From: Fimisoma sp964619315 | Lineage (GTDB): Bacteria > Bacillota > Clostridia > Peptostreptococcales > Anaerovoracaceae | Direction of reading: 5' to 3' | Length of the DNA stretch: 21,664 bases | Assembly: GCA_964619315.1 (NCBI GenBank) | Contig: CAZUEH010000020.1 | Coordinates: 1 to 21,664 of the forward strand | Shown here: piece after piece, positions 6,813-14,828 of the stretch | How the letters are laid out: each line of letters begins with the position of its first letter | Numbering within the stretch: the first letter of the stretch is position 1 | Notes under the pieces: model-generated | What the model was told of the DNA's origin: nothing | Seen by the model: the letters and a program-made list of their open reading frames with translations, nothing else | The model's database searches: none | Translations under genes and position numbers: made by a program

Positions 6813-7834
6813 AAAAACATGCAATAATACCTATTTTCATTCCTCACAAAGGCTGTAACAATGAGTGTGTGTTTTGTAACCAGCGAAAGATTACAGCCCG
6901 CACCAATCCATTAACTCCCGCAGATATTCATAAGACCGTAGATGACTATATGTCTACCCTTGCACATATGGATATGGACGAAATCGAACTATCATTCTTT
7001 GGTGGCTCTTTTACTGGGATTCCAATGGATGAGCAAAAGGCTTTTTTAGAAGTGGCCAAAGAGTATAAAGATCAAGGGATCATACAAAAGATTCACCTTT
7101 CAACTAGGCCCGACTACATAGATAATAATATCCTTACAAATTTGAAAGCCTATGATGTGGATGTAATCGAATTAGGTGTACAATCATTCTCTGATACTGT
7201 TCTCAAAGCCTCTATGCGAGGGCATGATGCAGCTTGCGTTTATGAAAGTGCCGCTCTAATTAAGGAATACGGCTTTACATTAGGCATCCAGCTTATGATA
7301 GGACTTCCAGAAGACACTTATGAAAGAGACTTGTTTTCTGCAAGAGAAACAGTCAAACTGTCACCTTCCATAGCACGGCTATATCCAACAGTCGTCATCG
7401 GTGATACGAAGCTTCAAGAGATGTTGACAGACGGCCAATACGCTCCTCTAAACCAAGATGAGGCCGTAATGCGGACCGCTGCCATGTATCGAATATTAGT
7501 TGATGCAGGGATCAATGTCATACGGGTAGGGCTAAAATCAAGTGACCTTATAAGCGATAATTCCACTAACTCAGGGACTTTTCATCCTGCCTTTAGGCAG
7601 CTTGTTGAAGGAACTATTGCTAGAGAGGATTTGTCTGCACAGTTGAAACTTTGCAATCCTAACACCTCCGTTTGTTGCATTTCAAACCCTGATTCTTTTA
7701 ATAATATGGTTGGCCACAAAGCCATCAATAAAAAATATTTTAGTACTACTTTTTCAGATTTAAAAATACGTTATTGCACTGATAAATCGATTAATAAGGG
7801 CGTCTATTCTACGCTCATTGAAAAGGAGATATAA
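6809..7834 (+). CDS. Elp3-like radical SAM protein without acetyltransferase domain
   Basis: The 341-residue product has the 4Fe-4S cluster motif CNNECVFC (Cys16, Cys20, Cys23). This is followed by FFGGSFTGIP, STRPDYI and VIELGVQSFSDTVL, the SAM-binding barrel segments of the Elp3/YhcC-type subgroup. True Elp3 carries a C-terminal GNAT domain; this protein ends near residue 341 with no such domain. Shorter clostridial homologues are annotated as radical SAM or elongator-like proteins of unknown substrate. A tRNA or protein modification is possible but not shown. A GAGGAG site lies inside the upstream gene's end, with a 4-bp overlap. Confidence 0.85.
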   Translation: MKKHAIIPIFIPHKGCNNECVFCNQRKITARTNPLTPADIHKTVDDYMSTLAHMDMDEIELSFFGGSFTGIPMDEQKAFLEVAKEYKDQGIIQKIHLSTRPDYIDNNILTNLKAYDVDVIELGVQSFSDTVLKASMRGHDAACVYESAALIKEYGFTLGIQLMIGLPEDTYERDLFSARETVKLSPSIARLYPTVVIGDTKLQEMLTDGQYAPLNQDEAVMRTAAMYRILVDAGINVIRVGLKSSDLISDNSTNSGTFHPAFRQLVEGTIAREDLSAQLKLCNPNTSVCCISNPDSFNNMVGHKAINKKYFSTTFSDLKIRYCTDKSINKGVYSTLIEKEI

Positions 7835-7836
7835 AA

Positions 7837-8100
7837 ATGAAAGCAGTTTTAACAGTAATAGGCAAAGATATGGTAGGCATCTTGGCTAAGGTTTCCACTT
7901 CTTGCGCCGACAAAAACGCCAATGTTTTGGAAGTAACCCAATCTATTCTTGAGGGATATTTTTGCATGGTAATGGTAGTTGACATAAGCAATATGAATTG
8001 TCAGCTTGACGAACTTGAAAGTTCACTAAAACAATCCGTTCCTGACATGGTCATCCATGTAATGCATGAGAATATCTTTAATTCCATGCACAGAATTTAG
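7837..8100 (+). CDS. ACT domain protein, UPF0237 family
   Basis: The 87-residue product is a single ACT domain: MKAVLTVIGKDMVGILAKVSTSCAD gives the first strand and ligand-binding loop, and the second half runs through the VVDIS strand and the VPDMVIHVMHENIF end. ACT domains usually sense amino acids. UPF0237 proteins are repeatedly found beside UPF0210 genes, as here, 18 bases upstream. It starts two bases after the radical SAM stop, with AAGGAG inside that gene. The sensed ligand is unknown. Confidence 0.93.
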   Translation: MKAVLTVIGKDMVGILAKVSTSCADKNANVLEVTQSILEGYFCMVMVVDISNMNCQLDELESSLKQSVPDMVIHVMHENIFNSMHRI

Positions 8101-8118
8101 AAAATAACGGAGGATATA

Positions 8119-9477
8119 ATGGTTAACTTTAACGATATCATGGAAACAATAACCATGATTCAGGATGAAAATTTAGATATAAGAACAATTACTATGGGAA
8201 TCTCCCTTTTGGATTGTGCGGACAGTGATATAGACCGTTCATGTCAAAAGGTATATGACAAAATAACCACTAAGGCTAAAAATTTAGTTTCAGTAGGTCA
8301 ATCCCTAGAAAAAAAATACGGTGTTCCTATCGTAAACAAACGAATCAGCGTCACCCCTATTGCTATGCTAGTTGCGGCAAGTGGTGGAGACCCTGTCAAA
8401 TATGCTTTGACTTTAGATAGAGCAGCAAAAGAAGTAGGCGTTAACTTTATTGGAGGATTCAGCGCTTTAGTGCAAAAAGGATTTAGTGCTGGAGATAGAG
8501 AACTTATTGAATCTATTCCAAGAGCATTAGCAGAAACAGACTTCGTTTGCTCTTCTGTAAATATAGGTTCAACAAAAGCCGGTATCAACATGGATGCTGT
8601 CAAAATAATGGGCGAAGTTGTAAAAGAAGCTGCTAATCTAACCAAAGACAATCAATGTATTGGTGCAGCTAAGTTAGTAGTATTTTGTAACGCTCCTGAA
8701 GACAATCCATTTATGGCCGGTGCATTCCATGGCCCTGGAGAACCAGATGTTGTAATTAATGTAGGTGTTTCTGGCCCTGGCGTTGTCCGTTCCGCACTTA
8801 CAAAATTGTCTCCAACAGCCCCTCTAAACGAAGTGGCCGAACTAATAAAGAAGACTGCATTTAAAATCACTAGAATCGGACAGTTGGTTGGTATAGAAGC
8901 TTCCGAAATGTTGGGTGTTCCTTTTGGAATCATCGATTTATCATTAGCTCCAACCCCTGCTGTAGGCGACTCTGTTGCATATATCCTTGAGGAAATCGGC
9001 CTTGAACAATGTGGTACTCATGGTACTACTGCTGCTCTTGCAATGCTCAATGACGCAGTTAAAAAAGGCGGCGTAATGGCTTCTTCAAGCGTAGGCGGAT
9101 TATCGGGTGCTTTCATCCCAGTTACAGAAGATGCAGGAATGATTGCTGCTGCAAGAAATGGCGTTTTGTCCATAGAAAAACTTGAAGCAATGACTGCAGT
9201 TTGCTCTGTTGGTCTTGATATGATAATTGTACCTGGCGAAACTGAAACTTCTACTATTTCGGCTATCATTGCTGATGAGGCTGCTATCGGAATGGTCAAC
9301 TCTAAAACAACTGCTGTTAGATTGATCCCTGCTGTAGGTCTTGCTGAAGATGAAGAATTAGATTTCGGTGGCCTTTTGGGACAAGGCCCAGTTATGAAAT
9401 TGCGTCCACAATCTGCTCAAAAGATGATCGAGAGAGGTGGAAGAATCCCAGCTCCGATGCAAAGTTTGAAGAATTAG
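8119..9477 (+). CDS. PFL family protein, UPF0210 (DUF711)
   Basis: The 452-residue product is full length for UPF0210. It carries typical Gly-rich conserved stretches (FIGGFSALVQKG, CSSVNIGSTKAGINMDAV, AGAFHGPGEPDVVINVGVSGPGVV, SSSVGGLSGAFIPVTEDAGM, DFGGLLGQGPVM). The family has a pyruvate-formate-lyase-like fold but lacks an obvious glycyl radical motif here. No reaction is established to my knowledge. It pairs with the adjacent ACT protein, a conserved partnership that suggests amino-acid-responsive control. A GGAGG site precedes the ATG. Confidence 0.93.
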   Translation: MVNFNDIMETITMIQDENLDIRTITMGISLLDCADSDIDRSCQKVYDKITTKAKNLVSVGQSLEKKYGVPIVNKRISVTPIAMLVAASGGDPVKYALTLDRAAKEVGVNFIGGFSALVQKGFSAGDRELIESIPRALAETDFVCSSVNIGSTKAGINMDAVKIMGEVVKEAANLTKDNQCIGAAKLVVFCNAPEDNPFMAGAFHGPGEPDVVINVGVSGPGVVRSALTKLSPTAPLNEVAELIKKTAFKITRIGQLVGIEASEMLGVPFGIIDLSLAPTPAVGDSVAYILEEIGLEQCGTHGTTAALAMLNDAVKKGGVMASSSVGGLSGAFIPVTEDAGMIAAARNGVLSIEKLEAMTAVCSVGLDMIIVPGETETSTISAIIADEAAIGMVNSKTTAVRLIPAVGLAEDEELDFGGLLGQGPVMKLRPQSAQKMIERGGRIPAPMQSLKN

Positions 9478-9519
9478 TAGGGCAAACTGTGAAGTTTTAA
9501 TGGTTTGTTTTAAATCCCA

Positions 9520-9548
9520 TTGACATTAGCGCTTTAGAAGATTACATT
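9520..9548 (+). promoter_or_regulatory. Promoter of the zinc-ribbon membrane protein gene
   Basis: A consensus TTGACA (9520-9525), a 17-bp spacer and TACATT (9543-9548, four of six) lie 32 bases before the ATG. AGGAGG follows at 9568-9573. Confidence 0.6.
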
Positions 9549-9580
9549 AGGTAATAAGGATTTCTTTAGGAGGCTTATCA

Positions 9581-9970
9581 ATGGGGAACTTTAAATACAA
9601 AATGGCACAATTCATGATGGGGAGAAACGGCTTTGACACTTTTTCAAAAGGTCTGCTTTTTGCTTCTTTGGTTTTTGTATTTGCGGACTTAGTAGTCCCT
9701 GGAGATATTTTGCGCACCCTTGGGTTTGCCTTGATAATATATTCATATTTTAGGGCTTTTTCCAAAAACCTTACGAGGCGTTATGCAGAAAACTCCTGGT
9801 ATGTCGCTACTATCCAAAGGCCATTTCGTTCATATGTTGGCCGTGATAGAAAGAACTTCAGGTACTTCAAATGCCCTAGTTGCAATCAACTTTTAAGAGC
9901 CCCAAAAGGCCGTGGCCGTATAAGAATTACATGTAGCAGATGCCACAATATATTTGAGAAAAAAGTATAA
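9581..9970 (+). CDS. Small membrane protein with C-terminal zinc ribbon
   Basis: The 129-residue product has two closely spaced hydrophobic segments (about 24-40 and 44-58), which could form a helical hairpin in the membrane. A basic region (RRYAENSWYVATIQRPFRSYVGRDRKNFRYF) follows, then a zinc-ribbon with two CxxC knuckles, CPSCNQ and CSRCHN. Similar unnamed proteins are common in Clostridia. The cytoplasmic basic region and ribbon suggest nucleic-acid or protein binding near the membrane, but no function is known. It has its own promoter, a strong AGGAGG and a terminator. Confidence 0.8.
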   Translation: MGNFKYKMAQFMMGRNGFDTFSKGLLFASLVFVFADLVVPGDILRTLGFALIIYSYFRAFSKNLTRRYAENSWYVATIQRPFRSYVGRDRKNFRYFKCPSCNQLLRAPKGRGRIRITCSRCHNIFEKKV

Positions 9971-9978
9971 GAAACCAC

Positions 9979-10010
9979 AAAGCAGACATCACTTAAGTGA
10001 TGCCTGCTTT
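9979..10010. terminator. Bidirectional intrinsic terminator
   Basis: A 16-bp stem with one mismatch (AAAGCAGACATCACTT with AAGTGATGCCTGCTTT) is followed by TTTATTTT. It lies between the convergent zinc-ribbon gene and the NSS transporter gene. Confidence 0.85.
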
Positions 10011-10030
10011 TTTATTTTGTCGATGTTTAA

Positions 10031-11512
10031 TTATTGGACTATTGCTTTTGTAGGCTTTTTTCCTATGATGCCTGCGCAGTACAGGATATAGCCAAGTAGC
10101 AATATTCCTACTGTCATCCAGCATACAAGAGTTACAGTTCCTCTTGGTTGGAACATGTCGTAATATCCCTTTAGATAGATAACTATTATTATCGCTGGGA
10201 TTCCATAAGCTACATAGCCTTTTAGGCTGTTTTTCATCTTTAAGCCTGTTCCATCATTGGCTTCCTTGAGGAAGTTATCCCATCCCCAACCATTTTTGCG
10301 AGTACAGAACAATATGTATCCTAAGCTTCCCAAAGGAAGTAAGTTATTTGAAACGATAAAGTCTTCCAAATCCATTATGTTAGTGCCTGCTCCTAATGGC
10401 TCAATTCCAGAAAGAACATTGAAACCTAATACGCATGGCATACTTAATATAATCATCAATGGAGCAACAACAGCGATACTCTTCTTTCTTTCCCATCCAA
10501 ATAAGTCCTTATTAAATGAGATAAGGTTTTCGAATACTGCTATTATCGTCGACAATGCTGCAAACGATAAGAATAAGAAGAATAATCCTCCCCATAATGC
10601 TCCGCCATTCATCTGGGCGAAGATGTTAGGAAGCGTAACGAATATCAAATTAGGACCAGCGTCTGGCTGTATTCCATATGCGAAGCAAGCTGGAATAACA
10701 ATAAAGCCTGCCATCAATGCTACAGTCGTATCTAAAATAGTTACGTTTACGGCTTCGCCTGTGATGCTGCGGCCTTTACCTAAATAGCTACCAAAGATCA
10801 ACATTGCACCAACTCCCAATGAAAGGGTGAAGAACGCTTGGCTTAAGGCAGCAAATACTACATTGCCTATTCCATTGTCAATCATCTTTTGAAAATCAGG
10901 TACTAAGTAGAAACGTATTCCCTCTCCAGAACCTGGCATCATAACAGAATGTATTGCCAAGGCTATCATGATAGCAAATAAAGCAACCATCATTACCTTT
11001 GTGATTCGCTCTATGCCCTTTTTAAGTCCGAAGAAACAAACTCCAAAACCTATTAAGCACACCAATACTGTCCAGAAGATCAATGTTGGGGCATCGCCTA
11101 ACATTTGACCAAAGGTATTTGTAACATCATCAGATGTGGCTCCTACAAAGTCTCCACGAATGCTGCGGAAACAATAATAAAGCATCCATCCGCCTACCAT
11201 AGTGTAGAACATCATTAGCATATAGCATCCGACGATTCCCACATGTTTAAGATTTTTCCAGCGAGTTCCACTTGGCTGTAACTCTTCAAAGGCGCCTGCC
11301 ACACTTCTACGGCTAGCTCTGCCTATTGCGAATTCGCAACTAAGTACAGGAACTCCTAGGATTACTAAAAATAACAAATAAATTAATATAAATGCGGCAC
11401 CGCCATATGCACCACATATGTAAGGGAACTTCCATACGTTTCCCAAACCTATCGCACACCCAGCGGATACTAAAAGAAAACCCATCCGGGATTTAAAGGA
11501 TTCTCGTTCCAT
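10031..11512 (-). CDS. Sodium-dependent amino acid symporter, NSS/SNF family
   Basis: The 493-residue product is a neurotransmitter:sodium symporter-family importer with the LeuT fold. The TM1 signature GCAIGLGNVWKFPYICGAYGG contains Asn25, the equivalent of a sodium ligand. TM6 has FFTLSLGVG (Phe228, Thr229, Ser231 at the unwound substrate/sodium site). TM8 has AALSTIIAVFE (Ser321, Thr322). About 12 transmembrane helices are seen; the last is around residues 459-482. Bacterial relatives (LeuT, MhsT, Tyt1) import hydrophobic or aromatic amino acids, but the substrate here cannot be fixed. AAGGAG precedes the ATG. A divergent LysR gene shares its promoter region and is the likely regulator. 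Confidence 0.95.
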   Translation of the reverse strand: MERESFKSRMGFLLVSAGCAIGLGNVWKFPYICGAYGGAAFILIYLLFLVILGVPVLSCEFAIGRASRRSVAGAFEELQPSGTRWKNLKHVGIVGCYMLMMFYTMVGGWMLYYCFRSIRGDFVGATSDDVTNTFGQMLGDAPTLIFWTVLVCLIGFGVCFFGLKKGIERITKVMMVALFAIMIALAIHSVMMPGSGEGIRFYLVPDFQKMIDNGIGNVVFAALSQAFFTLSLGVGAMLIFGSYLGKGRSITGEAVNVTILDTTVALMAGFIVIPACFAYGIQPDAGPNLIFVTLPNIFAQMNGGALWGGLFFLFLSFAALSTIIAVFENLISFNKDLFGWERKKSIAVVAPLMIILSMPCVLGFNVLSGIEPLGAGTNIMDLEDFIVSNNLLPLGSLGYILFCTRKNGWGWDNFLKEANDGTGLKMKNSLKGYVAYGIPAIIIVIYLKGYYDMFQPRGTVTLVCWMTVGILLLGYILYCAGIIGKKPTKAIVQ

Positions 11513-11562
11513 TTTTTCTTACTCCTTGCCTAGTTATTTTTGTATTATTATAAATATGTCTT

Positions 11563-11592
11563 ATTATAGGGCAAACCCACTTACCTTGTCAT
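11563..11592 (-). promoter_or_regulatory. Promoter of the NSS symporter gene
   Basis: On the minus strand ATGACA (11592-11587, five of six), an 18-bp spacer and an exact TATAAT (11568-11563) predict a start near 11556. The -35 box overlaps the -35 box of the divergent lysR promoter by five bases. Confidence 0.7.
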
Positions 11593-11614
11593 GCTGTTTA
11601 TAAGATGTTATAAT
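11586..11614 (+). promoter_or_regulatory. Promoter of the LysR-type regulator gene
   Basis: TTGTCA (11586-11591, five of six), a 17-bp spacer and an exact TATAAT (11609-11614) predict a start near 11621. That is 30 bases before the ATG at 11651. Confidence 0.75.
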
Positions 11615-11627
11615 AAGTTAAACTTAT
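11613..11627. promoter_or_regulatory. LysR-type operator ATAAGTT-A-AACTTAT
   Basis: A perfect 7-bp inverted repeat around a single base fits the T-N11-A motif of LysR-family recognition sites. It overlaps the -10 box and start point of the regulator gene, fitting autorepression. Its centre (11620) is about 64 bases upstream of the predicted NSS start, the usual place for the recognition site of a LysR-activated target. Confidence 0.65.
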
Positions 11628-11650
11628 ACTGTTTCAGCGAGGAACCACTT

Positions 11651-12559
11651 ATGAACATCAATCAATTGAAATATTTTGTAGCGGTGGCCGAAAGCCTAAG
11701 CTTTACCAAAGCAGCCAGCCTATATTACATTTCTCAAACCGCTATAACCCAGCAAATTCAAGGTTTAGAGGAACAAGTAGGAATGGCTTTATTTGATCGC
11801 TCCACAAGGCCTATTCAATTAACTCCTGCTGGCCGTGCTTTTCTTGGAGAGGCAAAAGCTATTTGCGAGCGTATGAATCTTGCAGTAAATAAAGCTAAGG
11901 AAGCATCGACAGGTCTTCTTGGCTCTATTAGAGTCGGATATACCAAGGGATATGAGCACAGCAATCTGTCCAATATACTTAGAGTTTTTCACAGAAAATA
12001 TCCTAACGTGCTTCTTTCTTGTTACAGACAAGACTCTGATGCACTAAGCGCAGGCCTATTCAATCTAGATTACGACATCATCTTTACTTGGGACAGCACT
12101 AACATTGTAGTCGAAAAAAACGTGGAGCATCATCTTTATGAAAAAGTCCCTCTATTTGTTGCAATGCCTGGCTCTCACCCATTAGCTCATAGAACCTTTT
12201 TAACAAGAAAGGACCTCAAAGGCGAAAGTATCTTATATATGACCCCTTCAAAAAGTGGCGTTTCATATGGTGATGATCATTTTATGGACTTATATCGCAG
12301 AGCTGGTTATGACCCTAATATAAGTTTTCGTTCTAATGATGCAGAAAGCATTTTGATGATGGTCGCTGCTGAGGAAGGCATATCTATACTCCCTGTCTAT
12401 GCCACTAACAAAATTATAAGTGCAGAAAATATAGTGTTCTGTCCTTTAGTTGGCGGAGAGGAATATGAGAACATAATTTGCGTTTGGAAATCAGACAATC
12501 CTAACGAAGCTTTGCAAAGTTTTGTTACTCTTCTTTCTGAAGATAGCCCTATACGATAA
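11651..12559 (+). CDS. LysR-family transcriptional regulator of the adjacent symporter
   Basis: The 302-residue product has the winged helix-turn-helix of LysR proteins at residues 1-60 (MNINQLKYFVAVAESLSFTKAA, SQTAITQQIQGLEEQVG, LFDRSTRPIQLTPAG), a linker helix, and a periplasmic-binding-like effector domain from about 90 to the end. The frame is open to an ATG at 11591, inside the promoter. The GAGG ten bases before ATG 11651, and the family's N-terminus, fix the start there. Divergence from the NSS gene, with a palindrome between, suggests control of amino-acid import. The effector is unknown. Confidence 0.93.
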   Translation: MNINQLKYFVAVAESLSFTKAASLYYISQTAITQQIQGLEEQVGMALFDRSTRPIQLTPAGRAFLGEAKAICERMNLAVNKAKEASTGLLGSIRVGYTKGYEHSNLSNILRVFHRKYPNVLLSCYRQDSDALSAGLFNLDYDIIFTWDSTNIVVEKNVEHHLYEKVPLFVAMPGSHPLAHRTFLTRKDLKGESILYMTPSKSGVSYGDDHFMDLYRRAGYDPNISFRSNDAESILMMVAAEEGISILPVYATNKIISAENIVFCPLVGGEEYENIICVWKSDNPNEALQSFVTLLSEDSPIR

Positions 12560-12588
12560 GCTTTTCGGTTATAAACTTATGAAACAAC

Positions 12589-12618
12589 AAAACTCCCAAG
12601 CTACTGCTTGGGAGTTTT
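12589..12618. terminator. Bidirectional intrinsic terminator
   Basis: AAAACTCCCAAGC (12589-12601) and GCTTGGGAGTTTT (12606-12618) form a perfect 13-bp stem with a four-base loop, ending in A and T tracts. It serves the convergent lysR-type and DUF554 genes. Confidence 0.92.
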
Positions 12619-12637
12619 AGGTGAACAAATCTTTTAA

Positions 12638-13345
12638 TTAAAACAATTGGCCAATCCAGTCAAACATAGGTACTACTATTATAGGCAAAAAAATCGCTGG
12701 TGAATAATTCATTATTTTTAAGTTTGTTACACCAATAATATTAAGTGCCATTCCAATAAGTAGTATTGAGCCTGTGCATGTCATTTCTGAAATGACTGCG
12801 TCGCTAAGAAACGGCGCTACGAATTGTGCAAGCAGTACCAACGAGCCTTGGAACACAAGTACAAAAGCACTTGAGGCGACCACTCCAAAACCTAAAGATG
12901 CAGCAAAGAAAATTGATCCGATGCCGTCCATAGTAGCCTTGGTAAATAACATGGTATTATCACCATTTAGGCCTGCCTGTAGGGAGCCGATTATAGTCAT
13001 TGCTCCTACGCAATATATCATTATAGCTGTCATGAAGCCCTCAGCAAAGGAGACTTCCCCTTCTTTGCGTTCTTTGAGGAATCTCCCTTCTATCTTTTGA
13101 GCTCCATTGTTTATCTTCTTGTCTAAATCTAAAATTAAGCCAAGTATCGATCCTATCGCTATGGAGATAACTGCCACTAAAGTATTGTTACCTTCAAATG
13201 CACCACTTATACCTATGTACATAGTGCATAGACCCATTCCACGTAAGATAAAATTTGACCAGTCTTTGGGTATTATTTTTTTTGCAAGTAGCCCAAAGCT
13301 ACCTCCGACAACAATCGCTAGTGCATTTACAATTACTCCGATCAT
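12638..13345 (-). CDS. DUF554 family membrane protein
   Basis: The 235-residue product is a polytopic membrane protein. Its N-terminal MIGVIVNALAIVVGGSFGLLAKKIIP, the GSILGLILDLD stretch and the repeated Gly-rich helices are typical of DUF554 (YdfK-like) proteins. About six to seven membrane segments are visible. Function is unknown, though transport is plausible. It starts two bases after the stop of the upstream coiled-coil gene with only a weak AAGGA site, which suggests translational coupling. Confidence 0.9.
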   Translation of the reverse strand: MIGVIVNALAIVVGGSFGLLAKKIIPKDWSNFILRGMGLCTMYIGISGAFEGNNTLVAVISIAIGSILGLILDLDKKINNGAQKIEGRFLKERKEGEVSFAEGFMTAIMIYCVGAMTIIGSLQAGLNGDNTMLFTKATMDGIGSIFFAASLGFGVVASSAFVLVFQGSLVLLAQFVAPFLSDAVISEMTCTGSILLIGMALNIIGVTNLKIMNYSPAIFLPIIVVPMFDWIGQLF

Positions 13346-13347
13346 TA

Positions 13348-13653
13348 TTATTCTTCGTCCTTGCTGAAGTTGTCAGAAAGATTTTCTCCGCTTTGCTTTG
13401 CTTCATTTTGTAACTTTTCTATGTTAGCTGCGTGCTCATCTATTTCTGCACAAAAGGCTTTTATTCTATCCATATCAAGTTCGTCTTCTGCCTTGATAGT
13501 TTTGTACATATAATCGCCCATCGCTTCTTTTGCATCTTTAATTTTGCCTTTTTCTAAAACAACTTTGCCTTTGGCTTTTCCATACTCAAATGTGTCCCCT
13601 GCGACTTCTCCTACTTTGTTTGCTACCTGTCCTAATTTGTCCATAAATGCCAT
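13348..13653 (-). CDS. Small charged coiled-coil protein of unknown function
   Basis: The 101-residue product starts with an amphipathic helix (MDKLGQVANKVGEVAGDTFEYGKAKGK) and continues as a highly charged, largely helical chain with an acidic end (NFSKDEE). A single Cys occurs in IKAFCAEIDEHAANIEKLQNE. It resembles the N-terminal part of clostridial proteins that end in a zinc ribbon, but no CxxC pair is present. It has no signal peptide. AGGAGG precedes the ATG. Joint transcription with the DUF554 gene suggests a soluble partner, by inference only. Confidence 0.7.
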   Translation of the reverse strand: MAFMDKLGQVANKVGEVAGDTFEYGKAKGKVVLEKGKIKDAKEAMGDYMYKTIKAEDELDMDRIKAFCAEIDEHAANIEKLQNEAKQSGENLSDNFSKDEE

Positions 13654-13685
13654 AGTTATTGCCTCCTTTTTGAGTTAAAATATAT

Positions 13686-13714
13686 TTTCCATTATAGCAT
13701 GGTTGTGGTAAAAT
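13686..13714 (+). promoter_or_regulatory. Promoter of the D-cysteine desulfhydrase-like gene
   Basis: TTTCCA (13686-13691), a 17-bp spacer and TAAAAT (13709-13714) predict a start near 13721. It is interleaved with the opposing promoter at 13691-13719. Confidence 0.55.
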
Positions 13715-13719
13715 GAAAA
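13691..13719 (-). promoter_or_regulatory. Promoter of the coiled-coil/DUF554 pair
   Basis: On the minus strand TTTTCA (13719-13714), a 17-bp spacer and an exact TATAAT (13696-13691) predict a start near 13684, ahead of AGGAGG and the ATG at 13653. Confidence 0.55.
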
Positions 13720-13752
13720 TAAGTTAAATGAAATTTAAAAGGAGGTTCGCAC

Positions 13753-14784
13753 ATGACTGCAGTACTAAATTGTCAAAAGGAGAATTTTCTCCACCTACCT
13801 ACTCCAATAGAGTATTTACCTCGTATTTCACAAGATCTTGGCATTGACCTATACATTAAGCGAGATGATCTAACTCCCCTCGCTATGGGCGGAAATAAGC
13901 TAAGAAAACTAGAATACCTCTTGTCAGAAGCTTTGTCACAAAATGCTACGATGCTTCTAACCGTTGGTGGTGTTCAAACAAACCATGGCAGACTCACCTG
14001 TGCGGTTGCTAATAAATATGGCCTCAAAGGCGCAATCGTTTCAGTCGGTGAATATCCTGGAGAACTTTCAGCTAATCTATTGTTAGACACCATTATGGGC
14101 TCCGATGTTTGGATTAAAAAACCAGATGGAGTTCGCTCCGATTCAGAGCTTTATGATGAAGCTGTTGCTCAAGTAACTGCACATTACGAAGCGCAAGGAG
14201 AAAAAGTCTATTTTATACCTATGGGCGGATCAAACGAGGTAGGTGCATTAGGTTACTATGAATGTGCCGTAGAAATCGCAGATCAAATTAAACGCACTGA
14301 ACTTGAGGAATGCAGATTAGTCACAACAATAGGAAGCATGGGTACTTACATGGGACTTTTTGCAGGAATAAAAAACGAAAATCTCCCAATAAACCTTACT
14401 GGGATTTCCATCTTAAAATACGATGATATCAATCAAGAGGCAATGAGCTATTACAACAGAATGGCCAAAAGATACAACCTTGCTTTTAAAGCCTCTGAAA
14501 AAGATTTTCATATGGTTACAGAGTACGACAGAGGTGCTTATAACAATCCTTGCAAGGAAGTTCGTGATGCGGTCTACTATATGGCCGAAAAAGAAGCGAT
14601 TATTTTAGACCCTTGTTACACCGGAAAAGCCTTTGCTGGCCTTTTAGAAATGGTCAAGTCAGGACAAATCAAACAAGGCGAAAAAGTGATTTTCCTTCAT
14701 ACAGGTGGTTCCCCTGGAATAACTACCCCTCATCACAGAGTGGAAATCGAAAAAGAAAGAGAATCCTTTATTCATAATCTATAG
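13753..14784 (+). CDS. D-cysteine desulfhydrase / ACC deaminase family PLP enzyme
   Basis: The 343-residue product is a fold-type II pyridoxal-phosphate enzyme. PLP-binding Lys49 lies in GGNKLRKLEYLL, the Asn in GGVQTNHGR contacts the cofactor, and the Gly-rich TTIGSMGTYMG binds its phosphate. The C-terminal motifs LDPCYTGKAFAGL and LHTGGSPGI look more like D-cysteine desulfhydrases (DcyD/YedO, D-Cys to pyruvate, sulfide and ammonia) than true ACC deaminases, which have HTGGTPALF. Another D-amino acid could be the substrate. A strong GGAGG precedes the ATG. It is monocistronic, between its own promoter and a terminator. Confidence 0.88.
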   Translation: MTAVLNCQKENFLHLPTPIEYLPRISQDLGIDLYIKRDDLTPLAMGGNKLRKLEYLLSEALSQNATMLLTVGGVQTNHGRLTCAVANKYGLKGAIVSVGEYPGELSANLLLDTIMGSDVWIKKPDGVRSDSELYDEAVAQVTAHYEAQGEKVYFIPMGGSNEVGALGYYECAVEIADQIKRTELEECRLVTTIGSMGTYMGLFAGIKNENLPINLTGISILKYDDINQEAMSYYNRMAKRYNLAFKASEKDFHMVTEYDRGAYNNPCKEVRDAVYYMAEKEAIILDPCYTGKAFAGLLEMVKSGQIKQGEKVIFLHTGGSPGITTPHHRVEIEKERESFIHNL

Positions 14785-14790
14785 TCACAA

Positions 14791-14816
14791 AAGCCACCTT
14801 CAAAAGAAGGTGGCTT
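14791..14816. terminator. Bidirectional intrinsic terminator
   Basis: AAGCCACCTTC (14791-14801) and GAAGGTGGCTT (14806-14816) form a perfect 11-bp stem with an AAAA loop, followed by AATTATTTTTT on the plus side and TTTT on the minus side. It ends both the PLP enzyme gene and the pot operon. Confidence 0.9.
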
Positions 14817-14828
14817 AATTATTTTTTG

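Noticed and set aside
8298..9299. Three minus-strand frames opposite the UPF0210 gene
   Set aside because: They are shadow frames produced by codon bias in a conserved gene, and none has initiation signals.
9483..9510. Weak hairpin (CAAACT with GGTTTG) followed by TTTT after the UPF0210 gene
   Set aside because: The stem is only six pairs with a G-T pair and a long loop. It is too weak to call a terminator, although the promoter at 9520 implies one could be near.
10257..10787. 176-residue plus-strand frame inside the NSS gene
   Set aside because: It is antisense to well-conserved transporter helices, with no ribosome-binding site or recognisable motif.
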